DNA from: Kappaphycus alvarezii
Taxonomy: Eukaryota > Rhodophyta > Florideophyceae > Gigartinales > Solieriaceae
Length of the DNA: 64,000 bases
Assembly (NCBI GenBank): GCA_002205965.3
Contig: NADL03000758.1
Location: 682,001 to 746,000 of the forward strand
Reading direction: 5' to 3'
Under the pieces are notes generated by a model that was given only the letters and a program-made list of their open reading frames with translations, did no database searches and was not told where the DNA came from. Position numbers and translations under genes: made by a program. Positions 13,520 through 24,667 of this stretch are shown here, in pieces. How positions within the stretch are numbered: the first letter of the stretch is position 1; every line of letters begins with the position of its first letter.

Positions 13520-14630
13520 AATATGCTTAGACTCAATTCGCTATAGCTTCTATCTGTACATTTTCACTAGTTTTATGACCAAGAAAAATAACGGGCAGAT
13601 TTGTTTTTAGTTTTACAAGTCCATCATTGTAGAATGCATGTAATGTACTGTACCGTTTATCTACAGGGGGGTTAATTTGGGATGCTTTACTGATTATAGA
13701 TGTAGAACGGTTTTTTCGTCACTACAGTAGGGAAGGCAGGTCTTGTACTTATATAGTCTGAAAAGGAGGCAGAGTCGGGCGGTACGACCTCACAAGGCCC
13801 GTATTCTACTTTGCTGTACATTATACCATTTTTTCTGTACTGCGGTACTGTACAATTTGCCTTGCATTACATTACATTATAGCTTGTTACAGTATAACTC
13901 TGTTACAGTTTAGTTTGCTGTATTGTACTATACAGTAGATGATTAGTATGTACACCCCATTAGAGACAGAAACAAGCAGCTCAGGGCTGTACTGAGTGCT
14001 ACGAATTTTCGTGTGGCACTACGTTACTGAGCCCTTTTTTCTATGGTAACGTTGGTATGTCGCTAAAATCTTACTGTGTAAGCTTAAACATACTCGCCTC
14101 AGTCCCTAATGGAACATATGGCCTCACTTTAGGAATGACATCACTTTCAAATATTAATCTATCCCAAACTTTCCTCTTTGCTGATAAGCTTTCAGAAAAC
14201 TTCAAAATTTTAAGATTACATTTGTTTTAAATCTCCACATAGATACATGGTCCTCTACAAATTGGTATAAAACAGGCTCTACTAGCAAATTTTTAAAAAA
14301 TGGCTCTGAAGGTTATCAACTAAAAATAATCTACTTTATCTGTGTAATACTTTGGTTTCATCCTCGGCTACTTATTTTACTGAGTAAGTACGTAGTTTAG
14401 AACGCATTACCCCATTTTAAAACTATCAGGACTGAACCTTTTTCTGTAGATACGTACAATTTAATTATGGTCTATTTGCACTCCTGCAGGATAGCTATTT
14501 TCCCAAACTACTATTTTGTCTACGTAGTCCATATTTTCTTATCCTATTTATCTAATTACATTGAATTAGACACACAGTTGGTGTCTATTTTACATTACTT
14601 GTTCTTTAAAATCCACTAGGAATCATGGGT
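13520..14630. other. Stretch without recognisable gene
   Basis: AT-rich. It includes TACTGTAC-type words around 13637-13655 and 13838-13935. No protein or RNA gene is recognised. Confidence 0.4.
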
Positions 14631-14635
14631 AGTAG

Positions 14636-15160
14636 TGGTGGCGTATTTCACCTCACAGACCTTACAGCTTTACACGAGTTCACTGCATCTACTGTACTGT
14701 AGATTCAAACCACTCGTAACCTTACAACCAGACCTACTAGGCACTTTCTCCATTACACTTTCCTTACAGTTCTGAACACAGCGTTTGACCCCATTGGTAC
14801 ACTTGGAATAGTTACGGGCGAGTTGCACACTGACATATTATATCATTGCTTTACCAATCAAAAGTCGCCTTGCTATCCCATGCCACCTGGACCAATGCGC
14901 TTCTTACATCTTTTCAGAGTAAGTCACTCGTGCCGACTACAATTCGGAAAGCGCTACTTACGATACCTTCAGGGCTGGTTTACGGTAAACACCTTTGAAT
15001 TAGCTACTGTTAGACTGAATTTTCCTTCAGTTTAAATCTATATTCAGTTCTATAGAAACCCTGGTTTGGAGCGGCCGGCTTAACCCAGTCAGCCTCAACC
15101 AAAATTTCAACCACAGTTCTACCGAGATCTGCTCGTGTGCGCTTAACACCCCACAAGTAG
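14636..15160 (+). repeat. Dispersed repeat, copy 1
   Basis: About 520 bases that match 37508-38036 in the same orientation. Shared landmarks are CTTACAGCTTTA near the start, CCCCATTGGTAC in the middle, TGCTATCCCATGCCACCTGG, and CGGCCGGCTTAACC near the end. The copies are clearly diverged, so they are not LTRs of one recent element. An open frame at 14823-15035 falls inside and is not conserved in copy 2. Confidence 0.75.
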
Positions 15161-15164
15161 AATA

Positions 15165-16495
15165 GGTGTTCTAGAGATATAAAAATTGAGAACAGAAGAT
15201 TATTTCAATTTGAATAATTTTTCTGTTCTTTATCCTTTGCAAACACAGTCACCTTTATACCAATTGTTATCGTAAACCCACGAAAGCGAGAATATGGACT
15301 TGTAGAACGAGACAGGCAAATACAGGATCTGATGACGCAAATACGGCCACAACACCACAAAAATATAGAAAAACAATACCTACACATAGCTTAAACCAAG
15401 ACAAAAAGTTGAACCGATCAATAGCTGCAAATGTGCAACAGAGTTCAAACTGACATAAACAATCCCATCAAGTCTTGAGATAGCAGATAATGATAAAGGA
15501 ATATTCTCACGAATGTTCCTTAATCAAACCAATTGTATCCGACATTAGAAACAATCATAGCAGTCGAACCCAATAAGGCCAAACTTATGAGTTCTAAGGA
15601 CATGTGTAAGTATAATAGCAAACAGCAAACAGCAAATCAAATCACTGCTCAGGGCACTTGTTCCTGTGCCCAACAATAACTACAGTACTTCTTGCTTGTA
15701 AAGAGCCTCGCTGCTTCGACATAAAAGTAAAACACTACCAAAAAAAATTTCATTCAAAATATTGAACTGTTATAGTCTACTGTTTCTTCAAGCTCGCCAC
15801 TAACGCCGATAGTCTGATTTTTTACTTTAATCTTTCGCTTCATTTAGCATAATTATGATCATTCAACCGAACGCAGTCTCTTCTAGTGTTAAAGATATAT
15901 TGAAATTCCATATAAGCAAAGTATGTGGTTGGTTCAAACTGCCTATGATGCGGGGTCAGCAAATTACTGCACAGCTTATGAGGACTGCTTTTTCTCAGCT
16001 GTGGCAGAGTCTCGCATCAAAGTTTGCATATTTTAACCACGCTAAGACAATCAGAAGCGAAAAGTAGTGAATTACTACCTCCAATTATACGTGAGCATAA
16101 TGAAGAAACAAAATGAAGAAATTACCATACAATTCTTCCTCCGACATACAAAATTGCAAAATATGAAGAATTGCTCGACACCAAAGAACAGTCGCCTTTT
16201 ATCTCCGAGTCAGCATGATCCAACTAAAAAATACTTTCAATTAAAGAAAAAAAATAATACAATAATATTAAGAAGTGTTGTACATCTAAAAAGCCATTAA
16301 TTTTTAGGCTCTGGTACACCATGAACCTACTATACATATTCTAAGATTTTACATTAACTTTGTTAGATATTATATTCCTGTGGATATAACGCAATACTTA
16401 CGAAGGTTTGCGTTGGAGCAATTGACTGTTTCATTGGATTTCTGTTTCTTTGACTGGTTAATTAGTAAGTTGACTGGTTTTAAATAAGATTGATT
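15165..16495. other. Stretch without recognisable gene
   Basis: AT-rich with two adjacent + strand open frames (15855-16067 and 16067-16300) that overlap by one base. Neither has a recognisable domain. They may be chance or an old element tail next to the Tc1-like transposon. Confidence 0.35.
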
Positions 16496-16505
16496 CCGCC
16501 TGTAC

Positions 16506-16542
16506 TTATAATTCACCCCCAAAAGATACAGATTCATCAGCT
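16506..16542 (+). repeat. Left terminal inverted repeat of Tc1-like transposon 2
   Basis: Contains CACCCCC followed by GATACAGATTCATCAGCT. The reverse complement of 18012-18048 reads nearly the same, with the core ATACAGATTCATCAGCT identical. Confidence 0.8.
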
Positions 16543-18011
16543 ATATACGTATATCTTAAAAAGGAGCACCAATTATGAATTCAGCGCACACTTAAACGGT
16601 GGAAACAACCAAACGAAATTTTTGCAGGTCCTGCAACTACATTGCAAAAAACTATACAATTTGCAATTTGGAGGCAGATAAAACTACCAAGCACTTCCAT
16701 AAAACAGGATTCAATTATCGTTTTTATCCACCCTAACGCATCTTATTCCATCGGTTCCCATTGTGCTAGTTCTACACCAACTTCTGGACACATAAATGCG
16801 ACTCATTAAAACCCTAAGCGATATCTAGAAGTAAAATACTCTTTCATTAAGCCAGGAAGTAAAATGAGATGCTCAAATTGCAGGAGATATTAAAGGGAGC
16901 CGATTTGCCGTCCAAAACTTCCCAAAGGACCTAACAGAAGAGTACACAGAGCCTCTCACTGGCTTTCCTTCAAAATTGGCGAGCACGATATGCGTAGTCT
17001 CTTCCAAGAGACTGAAAAAGGTGTAGACATTACCAGGTCCATACAACAAAAGTGGTCGCTACGTGTGTCTATATGGAGAATGCGATCAATTCTGGCTACA
17101 GATCCTCACATGAGCTTTACAAAGGCCCGAAAACCCCCCTTTAGGTCATTTTCAAAATCGTACCTTCAATCCATTCTCATAAACTTCGTCTAAAGTCGGA
17201 AGGAGATCATGTGGCTTTAAATCAAGGTAAATGGAAGAAAAATTTGTTTAGCGATGAGAAACGCTTCCGATTGGATGATATAGATGGGTTCCAGAATTAA
17301 TAGCATGATTTTCGATACAAACCTTTGCTTCTAAGTTGAAAACAGAAGGGTACTGACGGTGCAATATTTTGGGGAGAAATATCTAGTTTTGAGAAGACAG
17401 ATTTGGTTTTTTCGAACAGAAGAAAAACATCGAAGGTCTACCTGAAGGTGATGGAGGACCACATTATTCTTTTCCCGAACAATTTGGTTCCCTTGTAATG
17501 TACTTATCGGTAAGATAAAGCCCCCATCCGTGTTAGTCAAGAATCGAGGAAGTGGTTTTAGGAGAATGGAATTCGATTAGTGAACTGCTCGCACGGTATC
17601 CGGACCTAAACTCCATTGAGAATATTTGCAGATGGCTATTTATGCGTAATGAAAGGCAGAATGGGTCAGAATAAGAGCTTGTTGATTGTTTAAAACAACA
17701 TTGTAGTGAAATGCCGAATTCTGTTGTTGATTCTCTAATTTACTCGATGTCGAATAGGTGCATGGAGGTCCTAGAGGGTTTCGGCTGAACTAATCATTAT
17801 TGAAACGTGAATTCAGTGGCCGCGAATCCCTTTAATTTCCTGCTCTACTGAGCTAAGTGAGGTTGCTTCAAAATTACAGCTGCCCCCATGTTGACATTTT
17901 TATACTTTTCGCACTACATTCGCACGAACTATAAAAACTATCCTTTGTACCCGCCGTTTAAGAGTGCACTGAATTCATGATCGGTACTACTTTTTCAAAA
18001 TATACTATTTC

Positions 18012-18048
18012 AGCTGATGAATCTGTATTTGGGGGGTGCTTCATAATT
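18012..18048 (-). repeat. Right terminal inverted repeat of Tc1-like transposon 2
   Basis: On the + strand it reads AGCTGATGAATCTGTATTT then GGGGGGTG, the inverse of the left terminal repeat with a few differences and a small length change. Confidence 0.8.
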
Positions 18049-18059
18049 TTAGTCCAAAG

Positions 18060-21000
18060 TGAAATCCGTTTTTTATTGATTTCATGCCTCGAAACCTTTC
18101 TTATATAGACATTTATGTGATTTTCAAGCTAGGAAATCTTTCCCAGTAGTGATATAGTTACGACCATATCTGAAAATGAGAAGTAAAATTAGTAAAGATA
18201 TAGGCTCGTCTAAGATACTGTAGTTACAATAGATATTGCCAAAATACAGTTCCTTATAGATTTAACTCAACAAATTTATTAGTGAATAAATTGATATCCC
18301 AATTAATGACTTCGAATATCTTCTATACCCTGCGATTATAGAACTTAAAGTTAAGGTACTAAGTGTAATTCAATTGGCACTCATACTGTATTGCTACCGG
18401 CAGAGATGATTTTGGTGCTATTTTTCGATCTAATTCCCTTTACAGGCCATACCACTGCCATCTACAGGTACCACATTGTACAGTAAGGGCATTTATGTCG
18501 ACTACCGACCACCACTGGTCTTGGTACTGTGATATCCTCCTGATTGCACCCGAGGGGTTGTATTATGGACCAATGGGCCCCCAACTTGGACCTGATATTT
18601 TAGCAGGTGAAAGGCACCTATTGGGCCAAGTGTATACTTTACTCATCTCTAACTCGGATCTCCAGTACTTGGCTGATATTGACCTTACCCCGCCGTCGTG
18701 GATATTCCTAACCTAGATGGATAATATTTATACCTACCTGGCCATTAGGGCCCAAGAATAAGCAGCCAACCCGGTGTTGGCTCTGAACTTGACTCCTGAC
18801 TTCCGCCTTTGCAGCAACCATGCCAACGGCAACTTTGGCTATAGCCACTTTTATCAACCCGGTTTCCCATTTTAATTATCCTCTCTCTATCCAATAATAT
18901 TCTACCCCTTTCACTGTTTGTATGTGATATTTACTTACGTTTGGCGCCCGGAACTCCGGTGTCTGTACAAAAACAGGAACTTCAAAGTTGTTGATGGTGA
19001 CAACACCATTTATCTCCAAAGGAGATACTCAGCACTGCTGACATACTACTACATCTCCTTTTCAATATTGCAACCAGGTTGTACACGGTTCTTTTGACTC
19101 GATCATTCTCAAGTTTCGAGCACTCCGCGCACCCAAGCCCGGCCTTATAACCCGGAGGACAATTATACCGTCCAGCCGTCCAAGAAATCACCCCCGCTCC
19201 ACCAACCCAGCTTCTCCTCGCCGTCGGCGAGCTGTGCCACTTCAATGCCTGGTGCTTGAAAAGAAAGAGGTAAACCTAACACCCTGTGAGTCTTGATTTT
19301 GTGTGTTGGTTTTCTCATTGTCTAACGGTATTACGTAACTAGACGAGAGCAACTGCGCACCGCACATTGCACTACACTAATGTAAAAGCCCATAAAATGG
19401 GTTGTATTTCTAGCAGTATCTTGCCGTAATAGAAGCCCAAGGTATGGTTGTAAGGTCCAGTCCTATACAATAGTTGTAATACAGGCCATAACTTGGGCTA
19501 TGGGTTACTGCGGTATAGTCACTGGTCACAACTGAAAAAATGGCGCAGTCATTCCTCGGTTCTCCTTCTTGTTCACACTATATTCTTTAATTACATGTTT
19601 TATGTGATTTATTTTCCATAATACAGATATGTGCTTTAATTTTCCATACTTTTTTCATCCAGAATAATTGTCACCACTGTAGAAAGGGACTAACTCCCCT
19701 AAAACCGCTGAATTACCTAATCTAAACCTCCAAAATTTTCTCTTGTACGGTATTTCACAGTGCATGATCACAATACTGTATACTCTACCGTATTGAGCGT
19801 TCCAGGGATATATAAGGTATGCAACATTTCTATTTATTAGAGAGTCCACGCCATTGGTCTTCTGAATTAGATATGAATAAATCTGAAAAGAAAAATTACG
19901 GTCTGCAATTCTTTGCACAAATATGGAATTGACCTGTGGCAAACAAAGCTGAGATCGCACTAGTTCGTGAAGGTTACCACCACATCCCCCCCTACACCCT
20001 ATCCGCTACCCATGTTCATAAACCAGATCGCAGGACCCTCGAGTTAGCCTAATATAGTTGCGACGCAAGAGCAGCTTAGCCCACCTCCGATCAATCATAC
20101 AGCCACGTCAGATCCTATTCATGACTTGGAGCCCGGTGGGAAGGGCAAAGCAAAAAAGGGCTAACTCTTACCAACTTCAGGATCGAAGAGGTGAAAAGGG
20201 GGCTTAATTCGCGAGTCAGCGCTGAGGAAAACTTGATCATCGTGAGGGAGGTCCCTGCTGCTAAATCCAACGTTTCATTGTACGGAAACGTATCGAGGTG
20301 GCTGCAGAGCGCGTCAGTTCCATCCCGAAGATCAGAGAGAACTTATCTGCAAAGTTTGCGCAAGAAAGATACAAAAGGCTTTAAATGGCTTTGACAAGAC
20401 GTAAAAAAGGGATCAGATGCGTTCGAATGTAGGAGGGGAGTTTGTGAGGCTATTGAACTACCGATGACTATGAAAGAGGCCAGAACGACACTGAAGCGAG
20501 AAAGGAACACGAGAAGAAAGCAGCCAAGAGCGTGATGAGCAGAAGGAGAGGACTGGACGCTAGTTGCTGACTATGGCGACAAATCAGCGAGGGTCAGACT
20601 CGTCGTATGTTTACAATTCTACTAATGGATCAGACTCTCCGGGAGGGCGAGGCCAAAGAAGGCCGAAGGGATTGCAAAGGATGCCCCAGCGTCTGGAGAG
20701 ATTTTTCGCTTTGCGATCCATCTCAGGGATGCAGAGACGGATCGAATGAAGATGAACAGGACCACCTGGAGAGTCGTCGCGGAAATGAAGCAGCCAAAGA
20801 GCTCGAACTAGAGAATTTAAAGTTGATTGTCAAAGTATTTTCTAAGAAATAAAATTGGAGCCCTACAGGCATAGTCTTGAGTACATTTAATACTGTTAAT
20901 TTGCATCCTTGTCTTTCAGATGCGCCAAGATTTCTATCAGAAGGGAACCCTGCGGGCCTGCGAAGGCTCTCGCTTCGCTCGGTTGGCGCCACGCGAACTT

Positions 21001-21145
21001 TGTTCCCACTCCTCCCGGCCGCGCTCTAATATGAAAATTTTAGTTTTTTTGGTGTCTGCTCTTGATGTTGTTCTGCGAATTTCACCAACTGTTCTAGTGA
21101 AGGGAGAGGATCGGAAGTATGCAGAAGTCCGCGGCGAGAGCAAAA
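18060..21145. other. Stretch without recognisable gene
   Basis: No recognised protein. At 20190-20850 the + strand is purine-rich and several frames carry charged, helix-like peptides rich in Glu, Arg and Lys. This could be a broken coding region (perhaps a Myb/SANT-like or gag-like element protein), but no motif supports a name. Confidence 0.35.
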
Positions 21146-21149
21146 ACAC

Positions 21150-21800
21150 TAGAATGTTGTAAAAAACATTGCTAAGAGATAGAGACACCCTACTGGAGAC
21201 TCCTGAAGTTTCATTTTCCTGTTGAAGAAGACATTATTAGACTACGCTTTGATTTCCTTGAATATCCATTCAACTTTTACCCTACTGCGGGAATTTTTAT
21301 AGGTGAAGGCAACCCGAAAATGCTGTTCATAATTCACCTGCAAAACACACCTTTCGCTGTATGCACTGTTCCCGTAAATGAAATATTGATATCCCTCTTG
21401 ATTTAATACCGAAGGCAAAAGCTCCTCAAAGTTACCTCGACTATACAATATTCAATAGTGATGTCGTTTGTGAACTGGCCCATAAACATATTGAATAAGC
21501 TCATCGGTTCGGGTAACATACTTATAGTAAATTTATAGCATGCTTCCTTTTATGCCCGTTCTACGCAACGGGCTGAACCATATGACTTCTACTGTGCCAT
21601 GCTATCATAAATATTTCCCAATAAATAAAACCCATACAGTTCTGTGGTCCTTTGATTTTTGCATGAATCGCACTGGCGTAAGTAGAAGCACTCAGTTGCA
21701 TGAATTCTGAGCTGAGACTGACTTTGAGAATGGGTTGGGTTGTAGTCAGAAACTATTCAATACTTTCTCAGGAGGTTTCTGAGAGCTGAGAACTTTGCTT
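21150..21800 (-). pseudogene. PIF/Harbinger (HARBI1-like) nuclease remnant 2
   Basis: On the - strand, reading from about 21600 down, the frames give a GHKRKHAIN-like segment, then a GPVHKRHH-like segment, then EELLPSVLNQEGYQYFIYG with NSAY (21242-21448), and finally VKVEWIFKEIK, which carries the expected catalytic Glu. The Asp of the usual YGDSAY motif is Asn here. Landmarks and order match the HARBI1-like fragment at 9.2-10.2 kb. The two fragments complement each other: the Glu is clear here but the Asp there. Multiple frameshifts mark it as a relic. Confidence 0.55.
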
Positions 21801-21804
21801 TAGA

Positions 21805-24640
21805 AAAAATTTTCTAGATCACACCCCCAAGCTGGACATGCAAGGGACGCAAAATGATGCACGTGGCGAGGATACCAGTAACAGAGTACCGATTTCTCTG
21901 CGTTGACGTCTTTGTAACAGGCCACGACACAAATTTTTATACCTATAAGACATTTTTTCTCCTACCTTAAAAAGCGCACGCAATCTGCGTTGCTGAATTT
22001 ATTAAGGTTGAGTGAGAAGCATGAAATGCTTATCTTGTTGCTCCTTACTAGTACATTCGTGAAATCTTATTTAGTTTGAAGTACTTCACGTGCCGCTCCC
22101 ATGATGTTTCTTGAGCATGTAGACGAACATTTCCTTTACAACCCTCGCTTTCGCATGAGTCAAACGAGAGCCTATCTCCACTTCCATGCTCTGATGCGAA
22201 GGGTAACATTTCTGAAGTCTTTGATTGGTCCCTTGTTTATGATATATTGCGGCTGATTCTACTGGCCCTCGAGAGTACCGAGATTAGTAGAAATAAATCC
22301 AAGGGCCTTCCACTGTAATGCTCACAAAATTTGTTTCAAGATTCTAGAGTGACTGACTCCAGTGGTCCATGAGAAACTCAATGATTTTCACTATTCTTTG
22401 TCTTTAATTGCTCTTAGTGAAATCTTTATTTTCTGAATTTCTTTAGACATAAACTCATTAGTATTAAAATTTGGCACTATACAGTACAGTGTAAAGTATT
22501 CAGTATTTCTGCCATTCAAATTAGGCACCGCACAGTACATTTTGCAATATGCATGAATACGGTGCACACCTCAAACTCAAGGTCAATGCGTAAATGCTGG
22601 AAAAATACATAAACTCCAGTCGTGTGCCATTAGTACAGTAATTTTGCCCTCAACAGTATTTTTCTCCTGCAATGTCTATATTTTCTCTTTCATGTCGTAT
22701 TTTTGCAGCGATTTTTCGAACTGCTGTAGTTTCAGGTTCACTAGGACCTTCCGTAGTGCTATCATCTAGGTAATGTACGAAGTAAGTAGTGAATGTGCTA
22801 GTGATAGTCGACGGCATCTACTGCCTGTAACGGGCCTGACCACCTTGGGCATCGAAGTAAAAAGGGAGCAACAGAATTTGATTCATCCTCTCCAACTAGT
22901 TTACCGGAAGAAAAGACTGTAGTGCTTTATTCAGACTCTTCGCTAACCCCATGCGTCTGCTTTTTATGCTCTGACTCTCGAATTTTCGCGACAATACAGA
23001 TTTACGGATTTTCGGTGGATATAAAAAGTACACAGGGAGGACAGATTGAACCAAATCAGGAAGAAAAAATCGGGTGGAAATTTCTGCCGGCCAGGCACAA
23101 AACAAGCTGCCTCATTTGATCAAAATTCTGCCTGAAAATGTGCACGCGGAACTCCGAAAAAACTGCCCAGAATTTTCTTTCCCTGCAGATTCGCACCGCT
23201 AATTAATATTAGCCCACTGTACTCTGACCAGCTTCGACCTGAGTGCCTCCCGGCACTCATTGGCCCTGCTCCAGTGCTGCCAGTGCGGCACCTGTACCCT
23301 GCCGTGCGCCAATCTCTATGCTGCCTTCAGGCAGCAAAAGCGTAGCCTCCAGGCAGCACTTTTACTGCCTACACCGTACTGCATGTACACCTAAAGCAGC
23401 CATCAACCATGGGCTCCCCAATACCGGCCGTATCTACGTGCTGATATCGCTCGTATTCCGCGCAAGGGGGGGGTCATCGTGGGTCATCGTGTTCTGGTCC
23501 CAAAACAGTGCCCCACCACCGTTGCAGTGAGCCCTGAAGATGGCCTTCCGGCCACCTTGCAGTGCCCACTGTCACGACAATGGGGCGCATTTACTTTGTG
23601 CTGACCTAAACTCTACTCTATCTGCTCTACAAACTACCTTCCATACTACTCGACCCATCCGCTACGCAACATACACAACACCCGAAACGCGCAGAGTCAG
23701 TGGCATATACAAAGGGCTCACATACCTCGCAATCTTCTCTCCCGTTGTTCAAAACCTTCCGCAGCAAACAGAGAAATTAAAGTTGCCATTTTTAGCTGTC
23801 CGCACGTCCGCATACGCAACTTACCTCGCAAAATTCCATTGCTACGCTCGCGCAATACTTGAAAGACGAAACAAACTGTGAAGTAGAGAGTTAGACGCAG
23901 TCCCGCACACGTAGCTTACCTCTCAACGAACCCTGTGCGGTCGCAAGTCTGTCACTGATAACCAATAGCGTATCGCAGCTAACATAGTCAGTTTTCGTTC
24001 AAATCGCATTCGCAACTTACAACGTTCCATGTCCTGCCCGCTTCCCCCTCTCCCGCGGCCCGCAGTGCGCAACCCGTACCCGGTACCTTGCACGCCATCA
24101 TATGTCGCAATGCTCCCGCAGAATTTTGCTCGAACCTAAAGGAACAGTCGAAAACTTTGTTAGTATCTAAACATCGTGACTGAGCAATGGCTGATGCTTA
24201 CCGAACACTTGTAGCAACGTCGCGCAACGCATGCTTCGCAAAACACAGTGAACAAAAACCTCAGTTAGTCGTGATATCGTCGAAGGATACGTACTTACCT
24301 AGGCGGTACCCAGGTAGTGTCGAGGTCACAGATGTAGATCCGGCATCACGTCCAATCTGTAGCCTTATCAGCGCCCACTTGCCATTCAAATCAGATCCCT
24401 CACCAAAGCCCGCCCTTGACGCATTGATTTTCCGTTACTTTTCGACCACCCACAGTAAAATGAAACGGTCAGATGTGACACAGATCAAAGCTCAGCAAGG
24501 GCGTTGAGTGCAATTTTCAGAAACCAATTAACACTATTTTCTACTCCAGCACTTTACCAAAACTAAGTGAACTCTTTCAAGAAATCTTTAAGGACCCATC
24601 TACACCTCCTTCTATACAATCATCCGTTTCCTTTTAGTTG
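21805..24640. other. Intergenic, GC-richer toward the right
   Basis: No gene recognised. 23240-24510 is richer in GC and holds + strand open frames at 23243-23530, 23540-23881 and 24187-24507 with no known domain. The word CGCAA recurs many times between 23640 and 24250. A GCTGCC/GGCAGC-rich repeat lies at 23263-23375. Confidence 0.4.
23263..23375 (+). repeat. GGCAGC-rich dispersed repeat, copy 1
   Basis: Contains CCGTGCGCCAATCTCTA and then GCTGCCTTCAGGCAGC, itself a short palindrome. The same words in the opposite orientation occur at 35508-35690. Confidence 0.5.
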
Positions 24641-24667
24641 TCCTTGTGCTACAAAACATCCGTCATC

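Larger units (their letters stand above)
16500..18055 (+). mobile_element. Tc1-like transposon 2 with terminal inverted repeats
   Basis: A 1.55-kb unit bounded by inverted repeats (see 16506-16542 and 18012-18048) encodes a broken + strand Tc1-type transposase. Landmarks are NLFSDEKRFRLDDIDG (first Asp codon 17253-17255), a FWGE segment near 17370, an Asp at 17514-17516 followed by APIRVSQESRKWF, and PDLNSIEN with the Glu at 17618-17620. The last two catalytic codons are 104 bases apart, which is one base short of the 105 expected for DD34E and fits a single missing base. Stops and shifts occur elsewhere. The transposase differs clearly in sequence from the one at 12.3-13.5 kb, so the two belong to different subfamilies. 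Confidence 0.8.

Noticed and set aside
23640-24250. Regularly spaced CGCAA words as a regulatory array
   Set aside because: Spacing is irregular and the word is short in a GC-richer stretch, so chance and composition explain it well enough.
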